In this document: positions 1-8,438 of the stretch, piece after piece
How positions within the stretch are numbered: position 1 is the first letter of the stretch
How the letters are laid out: the number at the start of each line of letters is the position of its first letter
Assembly: GCF_023653455.1 (NCBI RefSeq)
Contig: NZ_JAKEDR010000003.1
Location: 1-52,992 of the forward strand
Direction: 5' to 3'
Length of the DNA stretch: 52,992 nt
From: Paraclostridium ghonii
GTDB lineage: Bacteria; Bacillota; Clostridia; Peptostreptococcales; Peptostreptococcaceae
Notes under the pieces: model-generated
The model's database searches: none
What the model was told of the DNA's origin: nothing
Seen by the model: only the letters and a program-made list of their open reading frames with translations
Translations under genes and position numbers: made by a program

Positions 1-291
1 GAAAAATACAATAACAAGCCACTAAAACCTATAATATATTCATCTTTAGTGTTTGGTATTGTACATTTTAATGTTTTACAAGGCATAGTAGCGTTTGGAG
101 GAGGAATAATATTAGGATTAATTTATTACCATACTAAATCTATTAAAGCATCTATATTTGCTCATATACTAAATAATTTTTTAGTTATAATACCTAATCC
201 TGTTGGAATTTTAATGAATTTAATATATTTGGCACTAGGGGTATACTTAATTAAAAAAGGCAATGATAAGCTGAAAATGTGTAAATATTAA
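1..291 (+). CDS. CPBP-family intramembrane protease, C-terminal fragment
   Basis: The reading frame is open from the first base of the window, so only the last 96 codons are present. The fragment contains a FGIVHFN segment followed by a glycine-rich membrane helix and then SIFAHILNN, which matches the order of the conserved His and His/Asn motifs of the CPBP (CAAX protease/bacteriocin processing, ABI) family. The glutamate pair that forms the first catalytic motif would lie upstream of the window. A final hydrophobic helix and a basic tail end the protein. Members are polytopic membrane glutamic-type proteases; in Firmicutes many are near bacteriocin genes, but the substrate here is unknown. 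A GTG at 49 is an internal valine codon, not a start. Confidence 0.75.
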   Translation, partial: EKYNNKPLKPIIYSSLVFGIVHFNVLQGIVAFGGGIILGLIYYHTKSIKASIFAHILNNFLVIIPNPVGILMNLIYLALGVYLIKKGNDKLKMCKY

Positions 292-338
292 ATGTCGAAA
301 AAAATCGAATGAAAAAATTGAAAATTAATAAAAAATGG

Positions 339-367
339 TTAACAAAATTTAAAAAACATAATATAAT
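339..367 (+). promoter_or_regulatory. Sigma-A-type promoter of the tRNA cluster
   Basis: TTAACA at 339-344 and TATAAT at 362-367 are separated by 17 bases. Transcription would start near 374, about ten bases before the mature 5' end of tRNA-Cys. Seen by eye; not measured. Confidence 0.6.
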
Positions 368-383
368 AATACTGTAACAATGA

Positions 384-457
384 GGCGACATAGCCAAGTG
401 GTAAGGCAGTGGACTGCAACTCCTTGATCCCCAGTTCGAATCTGGGTGTCGCCTCCA
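384..457 (+). tRNA. tRNA-Cys (GCA)
   Basis: The acceptor strands GGCGACA (384-390) and TGTCGCC (447-453) pair perfectly and are followed by an encoded TCCA end. The anticodon loop reads CTGCAAC, giving anticodon GCA, and the T-loop GTTCGAAT is standard. It is the first of three closely spaced tRNAs that appear to share one promoter and one terminator. The anticodon stem has one T-T mismatch in my folding. Confidence 0.95.
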
Positions 458-468
458 ATTTTAAAAGT

Positions 469-544
469 GGGAATATGGCTCAGTTGGTAGAGCAATTGAC
501 TGTTAATCAATGGGTCACAGGTTCGAGTCCTGTTATTCCCGCCA
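469..544 (+). tRNA. tRNA-Asn (GTT)
   Basis: The acceptor strands GGGAATA (469-475) and TATTCCC (534-540) pair, with an encoded GCCA end. The anticodon loop reads CTGTTAA, so the anticodon is GTT (Asn). The D-arm (GCTCAGTTGGTAGAGC) and T-arm (GGTTCGAGTCC) are canonical. It lies 11 bases after tRNA-Cys. Confidence 0.96.
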
Positions 545-549
545 TATAT

Positions 550-624
550 GCTAGTGTGGCTCAACGGTAGAGCAGCTGACTTGTAATCAGCAGGTTGTAG
601 GTTCGATTCCTATCACTAGCTCCA
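550..624 (+). tRNA. tRNA-Thr (TGT)
   Basis: The acceptor strands GCTAGTG (550-556) and CACTAGC (614-620) pair, with an encoded TCCA end. The anticodon loop reads CTTGTAA, so the anticodon is TGT (Thr). It begins 5 bases after tRNA-Asn and is followed directly by a terminator. Confidence 0.96.
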
Positions 625-632
625 TTAAAAAT

Positions 633-660
633 AGACTAAAAATTTAGTCTGTTTTTTTTA
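633..660 (+). terminator. Intrinsic terminator of tRNA cluster
   Basis: AGACTAA and TTAGTCT form a stem around a short AT loop, followed by G and a run of eight T. It ends the three-tRNA transcript. Confidence 0.8.
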
Positions 661-750
661 TGCGAAAAATTAAGATTGGTGATATTGTCACAGAATGTTA
701 GTTTGAAAAATTATATAATAAAAAAACAATAAACATTCAGGAGGATTTAT

Positions 751-960
751 ATGACTAAGATAAAAAGAAAGGCGATTATAGATAAGGATTACTGTGTAGC
801 ATGTGGCACTTGTGCTAAAGTATGTCCTTTAGGAATTATAAAAATAGAACAAGGTGTATTTGCAAAAATAGATGAAGATAAATGTGTTGGGTGTGGAAAG
901 TGTGTGAAATCTTGTCCAGCATCAGTAATAGATATTAAAAAAGTTGAGGTAGGTGAGTAA
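751..960 (+). CDS. Small 2x[4Fe-4S] ferredoxin
   Basis: A 69-residue protein made of two bacterial ferredoxin repeats: CVACGTCAKVCP near residues 12-23 and CVGCGKCVKSCP near 46-57. Each has the CxxCxxCxxxCP pattern that binds one [4Fe-4S] cluster, so the protein should carry two low-potential clusters in the cytoplasm. It starts at ATG after AGGAGG at 739-744. The stop codon is one base before the proposed TTG start of the NapH-like membrane protein downstream, so the two are almost certainly co-translated and may form one electron-transfer unit. The electron donor and acceptor are not shown by the sequence. Confidence 0.9.
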   Translation: MTKIKRKAIIDKDYCVACGTCAKVCPLGIIKIEQGVFAKIDEDKCVGCGKCVKSCPASVIDIKKVEVGE

Positions 961-961
961 T

Positions 962-1543
962 TTGAAAAAAAATAAAAAAAGTTTCAAAGATTATATGTGG
1001 ATAATTAGTGCGTTGTATTTATTTTTAGGTATATTTAATATATTATTTGCTTGGTTAGGTATGATATGTTTTTTAGTTCCACTTATAATGTCCATATCTG
1101 GAAAAGGAAAGAGTTACTGTAATAATTACTGTGGAAGAGGTCAATTATTAAATTTGATTGGAAATAAAATGAAATTATCAAGACATAAAGATATTCCTAA
1201 ATTTTTAAAAAGTAAATCATTTAGATATGGTTTTTTAATATTCTTTTTAACTATGTTTTTAAATATGATATTCAATACCTATTTAGTATTTAAAGGAACT
1301 AATGACTTAAAAGAAGTTTTAACTATATTATGGACATTTAAAATGCCTTGGAACTGGGTAGATTTAAGTGCCACTACTCCATGGATAGCTCAGTTTGCTT
1401 TTGGATTTTTTAGTGTTATGGTAACTTCAACCATACTAGGAATAATAACTATGCTTTTATACAAACCACGTTCATGGTGTGTGTACTGTCCAATGGGTAC
1501 TATGACTCAGATGATTTCAAAAGCTAAATATAAAGAGCAATAA
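962..1543 (+). CDS. NapH-like membrane iron-sulfur protein
   Basis: A protein of about 193 residues with four or so hydrophobic helices. Two short cysteine motifs are visible: CNNYCGRGQ early and CVYCPMGTM near the C-terminus, the CxxxCG/CxxCP pattern of the polyferredoxin-like NapH/CcoG/RdxA family in which loops between helices hold Fe-S clusters or metal. It has fewer cysteines than full NapH and no cytoplasmic ferredoxin domain; the separate ferredoxin gene just upstream could supply that part. I chose TTG at 962 because AGGTGA at 951-956 is well spaced for it; a GTG at 953 in the same frame would overlap the ferredoxin stop but has a badly placed ribosome site. Probable role: membrane-bound electron transfer; partner unknown. 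Confidence 0.75.
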   Translation: MKKNKKSFKDYMWIISALYLFLGIFNILFAWLGMICFLVPLIMSISGKGKSYCNNYCGRGQLLNLIGNKMKLSRHKDIPKFLKSKSFRYGFLIFFLTMFLNMIFNTYLVFKGTNDLKEVLTILWTFKMPWNWVDLSATTPWIAQFAFGFFSVMVTSTILGIITMLLYKPRSWCVYCPMGTMTQMISKAKYKEQ

Positions 1544-1583
1544 AAAGATTTAAAGAAGTTCTAATAAATTAAAATAGATTATT

Positions 1584-1655
1584 AAAATACGTAAAAGGGG
1601 CTGTAGCATGAGCAATTTCAAATTGTTCTGTGTCAGTTATTTTTACGTATTTTTT
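1584..1655 (+). terminator. Long composite hairpin / probable terminator
   Basis: A 13-bp outer stem pairs 1584-1596 (AAAATACGTAAAA) with 1641-1653. Inside it a second stem pairs GAGCAATTT (1610-1618) with AAATTGTTC (1620-1628), and CTG/CAG plus GCAT/GTGT pairs lie between. The 3' arm ends in a T-rich tract. It is much larger than a normal terminator and resembles a structured intergenic element; see findings. Confidence 0.6.
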
Positions 1656-1737
1656 CATTATTAATTAAAAACTAGAAAAGAATAAATATTTATTGTATAC
1701 TAAGTATTAGTACCAAGTTATAAAATGGGAGGGTTTA

Positions 1738-2685
1738 ATGAAAAGAAAGTTAATAGTAATATTTTTTTTAATGGGGTTGATTTTTTTAATAGGGTCTTAT
1801 ACAGTGGGATATTTAGTATATGATGGATCGGTTGGATCAAGTCAAAAAATAAAAAATGAAGATATAGAAGAAGTTTTTTCAAATAAAGAGGGTAAACCTC
1901 TTGAAAAATTGAAAAAGTACAAAGTTGAAGATGTTTTCATAAATTCGCCTGAAAATGGATACAAAATAGAAGGTAAATTTATAAAATCAAATATACCAAC
2001 GGATAAAAGTGTAATTTTAGTTCATGGAATTGAAAGAAATTATTATGAATATCTTGAAAAATCATATGAATATTTAGAACATGGATATAATGTCATGTTA
2101 TATAATCAAAGACACACTGGACATACGGGGGGAGATGATTATACATTTGGGCTTTATGAAAGATATGATTTGGAAAATGTAGCTAAATTTGTTAAAGGAA
2201 AATATCCAAATGGATTGCTAGGAGCTCATGGTCATTCAATGGGAGCAGCAACAGTTGTTATGCATTCTGAGATAAATGAAAAAAATAAATATGTAGATTT
2301 TTATATAGCAGACTCTCCATATCATGAGATGCAAGATGCTATAAGATTAGGAATAGAAGCTGAGAATATACCGCTTCTTCCTATTGGGTATGCAAAGTTT
2401 ATGGGAAATATATATACAAAAACTAAATCAGGATTTAGCTATGAAGATGTAAAGCCATATAAATCTGTTCAACATATTAATACTCCTATGTTCTTAATAC
2501 ATGGCAAAGAAGATAAAGTATGTTCGCCAAATAGTAGCAAGGTAATTTATGATAATATACCGCACAATAAAAAAGAGTTATGGTTAATAGACGGAGTCCA
2601 ACATGTGAATGGATATGATATCCTAGGGAAGGAATACTTTGATAGGGTATATAACTTTATTGATACAAAAGTAGAAAAAAATTGA
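1738..2685 (+). CDS. Membrane-anchored alpha/beta hydrolase
   Basis: A 315-residue protein with a short basic N-terminus and one hydrophobic segment (about residues 5-28), best read as an uncleaved anchor that places the enzyme outside the membrane. The hydrolase core follows: VILVHGIERNY (oxyanion-hole HG, near 92-102), GHSMG with nucleophile Ser167, HGKEDKV with acid Asp259, and GVQHVNG with His289. This complete triad in the right order supports an active alpha/beta hydrolase of the YqkD/FrsA-like extended group (PF12146/PF00561 type). The substrate is unknown. It is monocistronic: a long hairpin precedes it and a terminator follows at 2818. Start ATG after GGGAGG at 1727-1732. Confidence 0.85.
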   Translation: MKRKLIVIFFLMGLIFLIGSYTVGYLVYDGSVGSSQKIKNEDIEEVFSNKEGKPLEKLKKYKVEDVFINSPENGYKIEGKFIKSNIPTDKSVILVHGIERNYYEYLEKSYEYLEHGYNVMLYNQRHTGHTGGDDYTFGLYERYDLENVAKFVKGKYPNGLLGAHGHSMGAATVVMHSEINEKNKYVDFYIADSPYHEMQDAIRLGIEAENIPLLPIGYAKFMGNIYTKTKSGFSYEDVKPYKSVQHINTPMFLIHGKEDKVCSPNSSKVIYDNIPHNKKELWLIDGVQHVNGYDILGKEYFDRVYNFIDTKVEKN

Positions 2686-2817
2686 ATTTAAAAATATTTA
2701 TAAAGTTATAATTATACTATAAAAAACATGATAAAACATTGAATAATGCTAGAAAATTTGCAAATAAAAACAATGTATGGTATTATAGTATATAAAATAG
2801 TATAAAATGTAAAAACT

Positions 2818-2850
2818 AAGAGTGAGACGTAAAGTTCTCACTCTTTTATT
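2818..2850 (+). terminator. Intrinsic terminator / possible attenuator before rimP
   Basis: AAGAGTGAGA (2818-2827) pairs with TCTCACTCTT (2836-2845), 10 bp, followed by TTATT. It ends the hydrolase transcript. A TATAAT at 2866-2871 lies just downstream and could be the -10 of the rimP operon, but I see no good -35 partner. Confidence 0.75.
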
Positions 2851-2898
2851 ATAGTCTTTATAGATTATAATACAACAACTGAATAGGAGGTAAGTCGA

Positions 2899-3360
2899 AT
2901 GAAAAAAAGTACAGAAATAATGATAGAAGAATTAGTACTTCCAATAACTAATGAATACAATATCGAACTTGTTGATGTTGAATATGTTAAAGAAGCTGGC
3001 GAATATTATTTAAGAATATTTATAGATAAAGATGGTGGTGTATCTTTAAACGACTGCGAAGTTGTTACTAGAGCAATAAACCCTATATTAGATGAAAAAG
3101 ATCCAATAAAAGAAAACTACTTCTTAGAAGTATCTTCACCAGGGCTTGATAGACCGCTTAAAAAAGAAAAAGATTTTGTAAGGTATGCAGGGAGAGATGT
3201 AGAGGTTAAATTATATAGACCTATAAACGGATTAAAACACTTCGAAGCTGAATTAGTTGAGCTAGTTGATAATAAAATAGTTAAATTAATATTAGACGAA
3301 GAAGAGATGGAATTTGATAAAAAAGATATAGCACTTATAAGACTTGCTGTAAAATTCTAA
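2899..3360 (+). CDS. rimP: Ribosome maturation factor RimP
   Basis: A 153-residue protein, typical RimP length. It shows the N-terminal motif IELVDVEYVKE, then FIDKDGGVSLNDCE, then LEVSSPGLDRPLK, all diagnostic of RimP (DUF150), followed by the small SH3-like C-terminal domain. RimP helps assemble the 30S subunit. It opens the conserved rimP-nusA-ylxR-ylxQ-infB-rbfA order, which confirms the call. Start ATG follows AGGAGG at 2886-2891. Confidence 0.97.
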   Translation: MKKSTEIMIEELVLPITNEYNIELVDVEYVKEAGEYYLRIFIDKDGGVSLNDCEVVTRAINPILDEKDPIKENYFLEVSSPGLDRPLKKEKDFVRYAGRDVEVKLYRPINGLKHFEAELVELVDNKIVKLILDEEEMEFDKKDIALIRLAVKF

Positions 3361-3396
3361 TTAAAACTTAATATAGATAAATAGGAGGATAAAAAA

Positions 3397-4470
3397 ATGA
3401 ACAACGAGTTTGTAGAAGCATTAGATGAATTAGAAAAAGATAGAGGAATAGATAAAGAAATACTTATAGATACTATTGAACAAGCATTATTAACTGCTTA
3501 TAAAAAGAATTTCGGATCAGCTCAAAATGTTAGAGTATATTTTGATAGAGAAAAAGGAGATGTAAAAGTTTACTCTCAAAGAGTAGTTGTAGATTCTGAA
3601 GATATATATGATACATTTTTAGAGATTGAAATAGATGAAGCAAGACAAATCAGCCCTAACTATGAAATAGGTGATATAATAGAAAATGAAATAACTACTA
3701 CAGATTTTGGAAGAATAGCAGCTCAAACTGCAAAGCAAGTAGTTGTACAAAGAATAAGAGAAGCTGAAAGAGATATAGTGTATAATGAATTTATAGATAA
3801 ACAAGATGAAATAGTTACTGGAGAAGTTGCTAGAGTAAATAAAAATATAGTTCATGTAAATCTTGGAAGAATAGAAGCTATAATGACTCAAGTGGAGCAA
3901 ATACCAGGGGAACATTATAGAGCAGGTCAAAAAATAAAGGTGTATATATTAGAAGTGAAGAAAACTAATAAAGGGCCTCAAATAACTGTTTCAAGAAGCC
4001 ATCCAGGATTAGTTAAGAGATTATTTGAAATGGAGGTTCCTGAGATATTTGAAGGTACTGTTCAAGTTAAAAGTATTGCAAGAGAAGCTGGATCTAGAAC
4101 TAAAATGGCAGTTAACTCAATTGATGAAAATATAGATCCAATAGGAGCATGTGTTGGACCTAAGGGATCAAGAGTTAAAAACATAGTTGATGAGTTAGGT
4201 GATGAAAAAATAGATATAATTAAATACAGCGAAAATCCAGTTGAATTTATATCAGCAGCTCTTAGCCCATCAAAGGTTATATCTGTAGATGTAAATGAAG
4301 ACGAAAAGAGCGCTTTAGTTATAGTTCCAGATTACCAATTATCACTTGCTATAGGAAAAGAAGGTCAAAATGCAAGACTTGCAGCTAAATTAACTAACTG
4401 GAAAATAGATATAAAAAGCGAAACACAAGCAGTTAAAGATGCAGATAACCAAGATGAACTAGATGCTTAG
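3397..4470 (+). CDS. nusA: Transcription termination/antitermination factor NusA
   Basis: A 357-residue protein with the Firmicutes NusA architecture: an N-terminal RNA-polymerase-binding domain (1 to about 125), an S1 domain from about 135 (EIVTGEVARVNKNIVHVNLG), then two KH domains; CVGPKGSRVKNI and LAIGKEGQNARLAAKLT are their GxxG-bearing cores. It lacks the acidic C-terminal repeats of proteobacterial NusA, as expected for Gram-positives. It modulates pausing, termination and antitermination. It lies 36 bases after rimP and 18 bases before ylxR; start ATG follows AGGAGG. Confidence 0.98.
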   Translation: MNNEFVEALDELEKDRGIDKEILIDTIEQALLTAYKKNFGSAQNVRVYFDREKGDVKVYSQRVVVDSEDIYDTFLEIEIDEARQISPNYEIGDIIENEITTTDFGRIAAQTAKQVVVQRIREAERDIVYNEFIDKQDEIVTGEVARVNKNIVHVNLGRIEAIMTQVEQIPGEHYRAGQKIKVYILEVKKTNKGPQITVSRSHPGLVKRLFEMEVPEIFEGTVQVKSIAREAGSRTKMAVNSIDENIDPIGACVGPKGSRVKNIVDELGDEKIDIIKYSENPVEFISAALSPSKVISVDVNEDEKSALVIVPDYQLSLAIGKEGQNARLAAKLTNWKIDIKSETQAVKDADNQDELDA

Positions 4471-4488
4471 ATATAAGGAGTGATACAT

Positions 4489-4761
4489 TTGCAAAAGGTA
4501 AAAAAAGTTCCTCAACGAAAGTGTATAGCTTGTCAAGACAGAGACAATAAAAGAGAGTTAATAAGGATTGTTAAAAATAAAGAAGGACAAATATTTTTAG
4601 ATAAAACAGGAAAAGCAAACGGTAGAGGTGCATATATTTGTAACTGTAGTGAATGTTTAAAAAAAGCTATTAAAAGCAAAGCCCTAAATAGAGCTTTTAA
4701 AATAGAAATTCCTGATGAGGTATATGAGTCACTAATTAAGGAGATTGAAGATAATGAATAA
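4489..4761 (+). CDS. ylxR: YlxR family RNA-binding protein (RnpM)
   Basis: About 90 residues with the YlxR signature: RKCIACQ near the N-terminus, LIRIV, then GRGAYIC and a later CxxC-like CSECL. The family binds RNA; the B. subtilis member has been reported as a modulator of RNase P (name RnpM). I place the start at TTG 4489, eight bases after AAGGAG (4475-4480); a GTG at 4480 in the same frame overlaps the ribosome site and is unlikely. It sits between nusA and ylxQ and overlaps the next gene by 8 bases, implying translational coupling. Confidence 0.93.
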   Translation: MQKVKKVPQRKCIACQDRDNKRELIRIVKNKEGQIFLDKTGKANGRGAYICNCSECLKKAIKSKALNRAFKIEIPDEVYESLIKEIEDNE

Positions 4762-5077
4762 TATTAATGAAGAAAAAATATATTCTTTTCTAGGTCTCGC
4801 TCAGCGTGCAGGTAAACTAGTATCAGGTGATGATTCAACTATGCTTGATATTAAAAAGAATAGGGTAAAATTAGTTATAGTGGCAGATGATGCCTCGAAT
4901 AACACAAAAAAGTTGTTTAAAGATAAAACATCTTTTAGAAATATAAACTGTGTTACATATTCAACTAAGCTGCAATTAGGATTATCTATTGGAAAAGCAC
5001 CTAGAGCAGTTGTTGGAATTAAGGATGCAAGTTTTGCAAATAAGGTTTTAGAATTTATTGAAAATACAAAAATATAA
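4754..5077 (+). CDS. ylxQ: L7Ae-family RNA-binding protein YlxQ
   Basis: A 107-residue L7Ae/L30e/S12e/Gadd45-type protein: [14 protein letters not shown] near the start, [14 protein letters not shown] in the middle, then [15 protein letters not shown]. Members bind K-turn RNAs; YlxQ is a non-essential ribosome-associated protein in B. subtilis. I chose ATG 4754, ten bases after AAGGAG at 4738-4743, over an upstream TTG at 4745 that almost touches that site. The start lies inside the end of ylxR, and infB follows 14 bases later. Confidence 0.93.
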   Translation: MNNINEEKIYSFLGLAQRAGKLVSGDDSTMLDIKKNRVKLVIVADDASNNTKKLFKDKTSFRNINCVTYSTKLQLGLSIGKAPRAVVGIKDASFANKVLEFIENTKI

Positions 5078-5091
5078 TAGGGGGTGGTCTT

Positions 5092-7032
5092 GTGTCAACA
5101 AGAGTATACCAATTAGCAGAAAATTTAGGAATTACTAGTGAAGAACTTATAGTTAAACTAGGAGAATTAGATATAAACGTAAGCGATAAAAATGATGAAT
5201 TAAGTGAAGAAGACACAGAAATGGCTATAGAATTATTAAATGAAGAAGCTGGAGGAAGTGGACTTCCAACATTATCAGTTGAAGGTAAATTAAATGTTCA
5301 AGAATTAGCTAATAGTTTAGAAAAACCAGCTACAGAAATAATAATGAAGCTTATGAAAATGGGAACTATGGCAACAATAAACCAAGAGTTAAATTTTGAA
5401 ATAGCTTCTTTAGTAGCTAAAGATTATGGATTTGAATTAGTAGAAAAAGATACATCAGAACAAGAAGCTGCAGAAATAGATGCATTAATGGAAATAGAAG
5501 AAGATAGAGAAGAAGATTTAGTAAAAAGATCTCCTATAGTTACAGTTATGGGACATGTTGACCACGGTAAAACATCGTTATTAGATGCTATAAGATCAAC
5601 AAGTGTAACAAACAAAGAAGCTGGTGGAATAACTCAACATATAGGAGCATCTGAAGTTACTATAAATGGAGAAAAAATAGTATTCTTAGATACACCAGGA
5701 CATGAAGCTTTCACATCTATGAGAGCTAGAGGAGCGCAAGTAACAGATATGGCTATATTAGTTGTTGCTGCAGATGATGGTATAATGCCTCAAACAATAG
5801 AAGCTATAAACCATGCTAAAGCAGCAGAAGTACCAATAATAGTTGCTATAAACAAAATAGATAAACCAGATGCTAATCTAGATAGAGTTAAACAAGAATT
5901 AGCAGATCAAGGATTATTAGTTGAAGACTGGGGTGGAGATGTTATATCAGTTCCTGTATCAGCGAGACAAAACACTAATATAGATACATTACTTGAAATG
6001 ATATTATTAGTTGCAGAGATGGAAGAATTAAAAGCTAATCCAGATAAAAGAGCTGTAGGGACAGTTATAGAAGCTCAACTTGACAAAGGAAGAGGACCGG
6101 TTGCAACTGTACTTGTTCAAGGGGGAACTTTAAAAGTTGGAGATCCTATAGTTGCAGGTACTGCTAGTGGTAAAGTTAGAGCGATGATAAATGACAAAGG
6201 TAGAAGAGTTAGGGTTGCTGGACCATCTACTGCAGTTGAAATATTAGGTTTATCAGAAGTTCCACAAGGTGGAGATCAATTTGTTGCAGTTGCTACTGAA
6301 AAAATAGCAAGAATCGTAGCTGAAAAGAGACAACATATAGCAAGAGAAGAAATGTTAAAATCTAACCAAAGAATAAGTCTTGACGACTTCTTTAGCCAAA
6401 TGTCAGATGCTGAAGTTAAAGAGTTAAATGTTGTTGTTAAAGCTGACGTTCAAGGATCTGTTCAAGCTGTAAAGCAATCTTTAGAAAAATTATCTACAGA
6501 AGAAGTTGCTGTTAGAGTTATACACTGTGGTGTTGGAGCGGTAACTGAGTCTGATGTTATGCTAGCTAGAGCATCTAATGCTATAATAATAGGGTTTAGC
6601 GTAAGACCAGTAGCTACAGCTGAAGTAATGGCTAAAAAAGAAGAAGTAGACATAAGAACGTACACAATAATATACAAGGCTATAGAAGATGTACAAGCTG
6701 CTATGACAGGTATGTTAGATCCTGAGTATATAGATGAAGAAACAGGTAAAGCAGAAGTAAGAAATACATTTAAAATATCTGGAGTTGGTACAGTAGCAGG
6801 AAGTTATGTATTAAGCGGTAAGATATTTAGAAATGGTAAAGTAAGAATTGTTAGAGATGGAATAATAATCCATGAAGGTGAAATAGCAGCATTAAAGAGA
6901 TTTAAAGATGATGCAAAAGAAGTAAATCATGGATATGAGTGTGGTATAACATTTACTAACTTCAATGATATAAAAGAAGGCGACATAGTAGAAGCTTATA
7001 TAACTAAAGAAGTAGAAAGAAAACTAAAATAG
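5092..7032 (+). CDS. infB: Translation initiation factor IF-2
   Basis: A 646-residue IF-2 starting at GTG after GGGGGTGG. Two short helical IF2_N modules fill the first 110 residues, then the GTPase domain: G1 GHVDHGKTS (154-162), G3 DTPGHE, G4 NKID and G5 SA. Domains II, III and the C-terminal tRNA-binding domain follow. The N-terminal extension is short, so this is a compact form near the minimal Gram-positive length. It delivers initiator tRNA to the 30S subunit. Expected position between ylxQ and rbfA. Confidence 0.98.
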   Translation: MSTRVYQLAENLGITSEELIVKLGELDINVSDKNDELSEEDTEMAIELLNEEAGGSGLPTLSVEGKLNVQELANSLEKPATEIIMKLMKMGTMATINQELNFEIASLVAKDYGFELVEKDTSEQEAAEIDALMEIEEDREEDLVKRSPIVTVMGHVDHGKTSLLDAIRSTSVTNKEAGGITQHIGASEVTINGEKIVFLDTPGHEAFTSMRARGAQVTDMAILVVAADDGIMPQTIEAINHAKAAEVPIIVAINKIDKPDANLDRVKQELADQGLLVEDWGGDVISVPVSARQNTNIDTLLEMILLVAEMEELKANPDKRAVGTVIEAQLDKGRGPVATVLVQGGTLKVGDPIVAGTASGKVRAMINDKGRRVRVAGPSTAVEILGLSEVPQGGDQFVAVATEKIARIVAEKRQHIAREEMLKSNQRISLDDFFSQMSDAEVKELNVVVKADVQGSVQAVKQSLEKLSTEEVAVRVIHCGVGAVTESDVMLARASNAIIIGFSVRPVATAEVMAKKEEVDIRTYTIIYKAIEDVQAAMTGMLDPEYIDEETGKAEVRNTFKISGVGTVAGSYVLSGKIFRNGKVRIVRDGIIIHEGEIAALKRFKDDAKEVNHGYECGITFTNFNDIKEGDIVEAYITKEVERKLK

Positions 7033-7053
7033 TAAATAAAAGAGGTCGATATT

Positions 7054-7443
7054 ATGGCATCATATAGCAGAACGCAAAGAATAGGCGAAGAAATAAGAAA
7101 AGTTGTAAGTACAATGCTTATAAGTGGAATAAAAGACTATAGAATAAATTCTCTTATAAGTGTTACCGATGTTGAGGTAACTAGTGATTTAAGTTATGCT
7201 TATGTTTATGTAAGTATATTAGGTGGAAATAAAGAATCAAGCATGGCAGGTCTAAAAAGTGCTTGTGGATATATAAGAAAAGAAGTAGGGAAAAATGTAA
7301 AACTTAGACATACTCCAGAAATTATCTTTAAACTTGATGATTCTATTGAAAAAGGAATGTATATGGAAAATCTTATAAAGAAAGTTAATGAAGATAATCA
7401 AAAAACTAAAAAAGATTTTTCAGATGATTCTCAAGGAGAATAA
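7054..7443 (+). CDS. rbfA: 30S ribosome-binding factor RbfA
   Basis: A 129-residue KH-like protein. It begins with the RbfA N-terminus (RTQRIGEEIRKVVS), has the core ISVTDVEVTSDLSYAYVYVS, and ends with the LRHTPEIIFKLDDSIEKG block found in all RbfA proteins. It acts in late 30S maturation together with RimP and infB products. It lies 21 bases after infB and 3 bases before the DHH phosphoesterase. Confidence 0.97.
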   Translation: MASYSRTQRIGEEIRKVVSTMLISGIKDYRINSLISVTDVEVTSDLSYAYVYVSILGGNKESSMAGLKSACGYIRKEVGKNVKLRHTPEIIFKLDDSIEKGMYMENLIKKVNEDNQKTKKDFSDDSQGE

Positions 7444-7446
7444 TTA

Positions 7447-8427
7447 ATGAAAATAAATGTAAAAAATATTATAAATGCTATACAAGAGGGTAACAATTTT
7501 ATTGTTACCTCTCATTGTAGCCCAGATGGGGATAATATAGGATCTACGTTGTCTATGTACAATGCTTTAAAAAAGTTAGGTAAAAATGTATTATATGTAC
7601 TAGATGATACTATACCAGTTAATTTAGGATTTTTAGTTGAAAATGTACATATACTAAAATCAGAAGAGATAGATGTGAACTTAAGTGACTACACTTTAAT
7701 ATCTCTTGATTGTGGAGATTTTAATAGAATTTGCGTAAGTAATAAAATAAAAACATCTGTTGAAAAATTAATTTGTATAGATCATCACGCAAGTAATGAT
7801 AATTTCGGCGATTTAAACTATATAAATCCAAATGAATCATCTACGTGTGAATTAGTTTATAATTTACTTAAAGAATATTCTAAAACTATGGATATTCAAT
7901 TAATAGATGAAGATATAGCTACATACCTATATACAGGACTTTTAACCGATACAGGTAATTTCTCTTATTCAAATACGAATCCGAGTAGTTATCTTATGGC
8001 TTATGATTTAGTTAATGTAGGAGCTAAAAAAGATCTTATAATTCAAAAGATATTCCAAAGTAATCCATACAACTACTACAAGTTACTAGGAGAAACATTA
8101 GATACTTTAGATATAGTGGATGGAAAAATTGCTAGTATGATGTTAACTATAGATATGCTAAATAGAAATGGTATTTCATTTAATGATGCAGACGGGGTTA
8201 CATCGTATACTAGAGATATAGATGGAGTTGAGGTTGGACTTTTATTTAAGGAAAAATCAGAGAATGAGATTAAAGTGAGCTTTAGATCTAAAAACTATGT
8301 AGATGTAAGCTCTATTGCACAGACATTTGGAGGTGGAGGCCATATTAGAGCCTCAGGATGTACTATAAAAGACAGTATAGAAAATGCAAAAAAAATGGTG
8401 ATTGACGAAGTATTAAAACACATTTAA
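7447..8427 (+). CDS. nrnA: DHH-family nanoRNase/pAp phosphatase NrnA
   Basis: A 326-residue DHH-DHHA1 protein. Metal-binding motifs appear in order: SHCSPDGDNIGS (about 22-33), SLDCGD (about 95), the DHH signature in CIDHHASND (about 115), and LLTDTGNFSYSNT (about 165). The DHHA1 domain ends with FGGGGHIRASG (about 295). NrnA/YtqI enzymes degrade 2-5 nt RNA fragments and dephosphorylate 3'-phosphoadenosine 5'-phosphate; some members also handle cyclic-di-AMP breakdown products, so the exact substrate is inferred. It sits between rbfA and truB, as in many Firmicutes. Start ATG follows AAGGAG at 7434-7439. Confidence 0.93.
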   Translation: MKINVKNIINAIQEGNNFIVTSHCSPDGDNIGSTLSMYNALKKLGKNVLYVLDDTIPVNLGFLVENVHILKSEEIDVNLSDYTLISLDCGDFNRICVSNKIKTSVEKLICIDHHASNDNFGDLNYINPNESSTCELVYNLLKEYSKTMDIQLIDEDIATYLYTGLLTDTGNFSYSNTNPSSYLMAYDLVNVGAKKDLIIQKIFQSNPYNYYKLLGETLDTLDIVDGKIASMMLTIDMLNRNGISFNDADGVTSYTRDIDGVEVGLLFKEKSENEIKVSFRSKNYVDVSSIAQTFGGGGHIRASGCTIKDSIENAKKMVIDEVLKHI

Positions 8428-8438
8428 GGATGATTGAT

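Noticed and set aside
349..564. Minus-strand 71-residue open frame across the tRNAs
   Set aside because: It is the reverse translation of tRNA-Cys and tRNA-Asn (NRTRTCDPL-type strings), a well-known false gene.
3619..3930. Minus-strand 103-residue frame inside nusA
   Set aside because: Rich in Ser, Tyr and Phe, the pattern given by reading an AT-rich gene backwards; no ribosome site.
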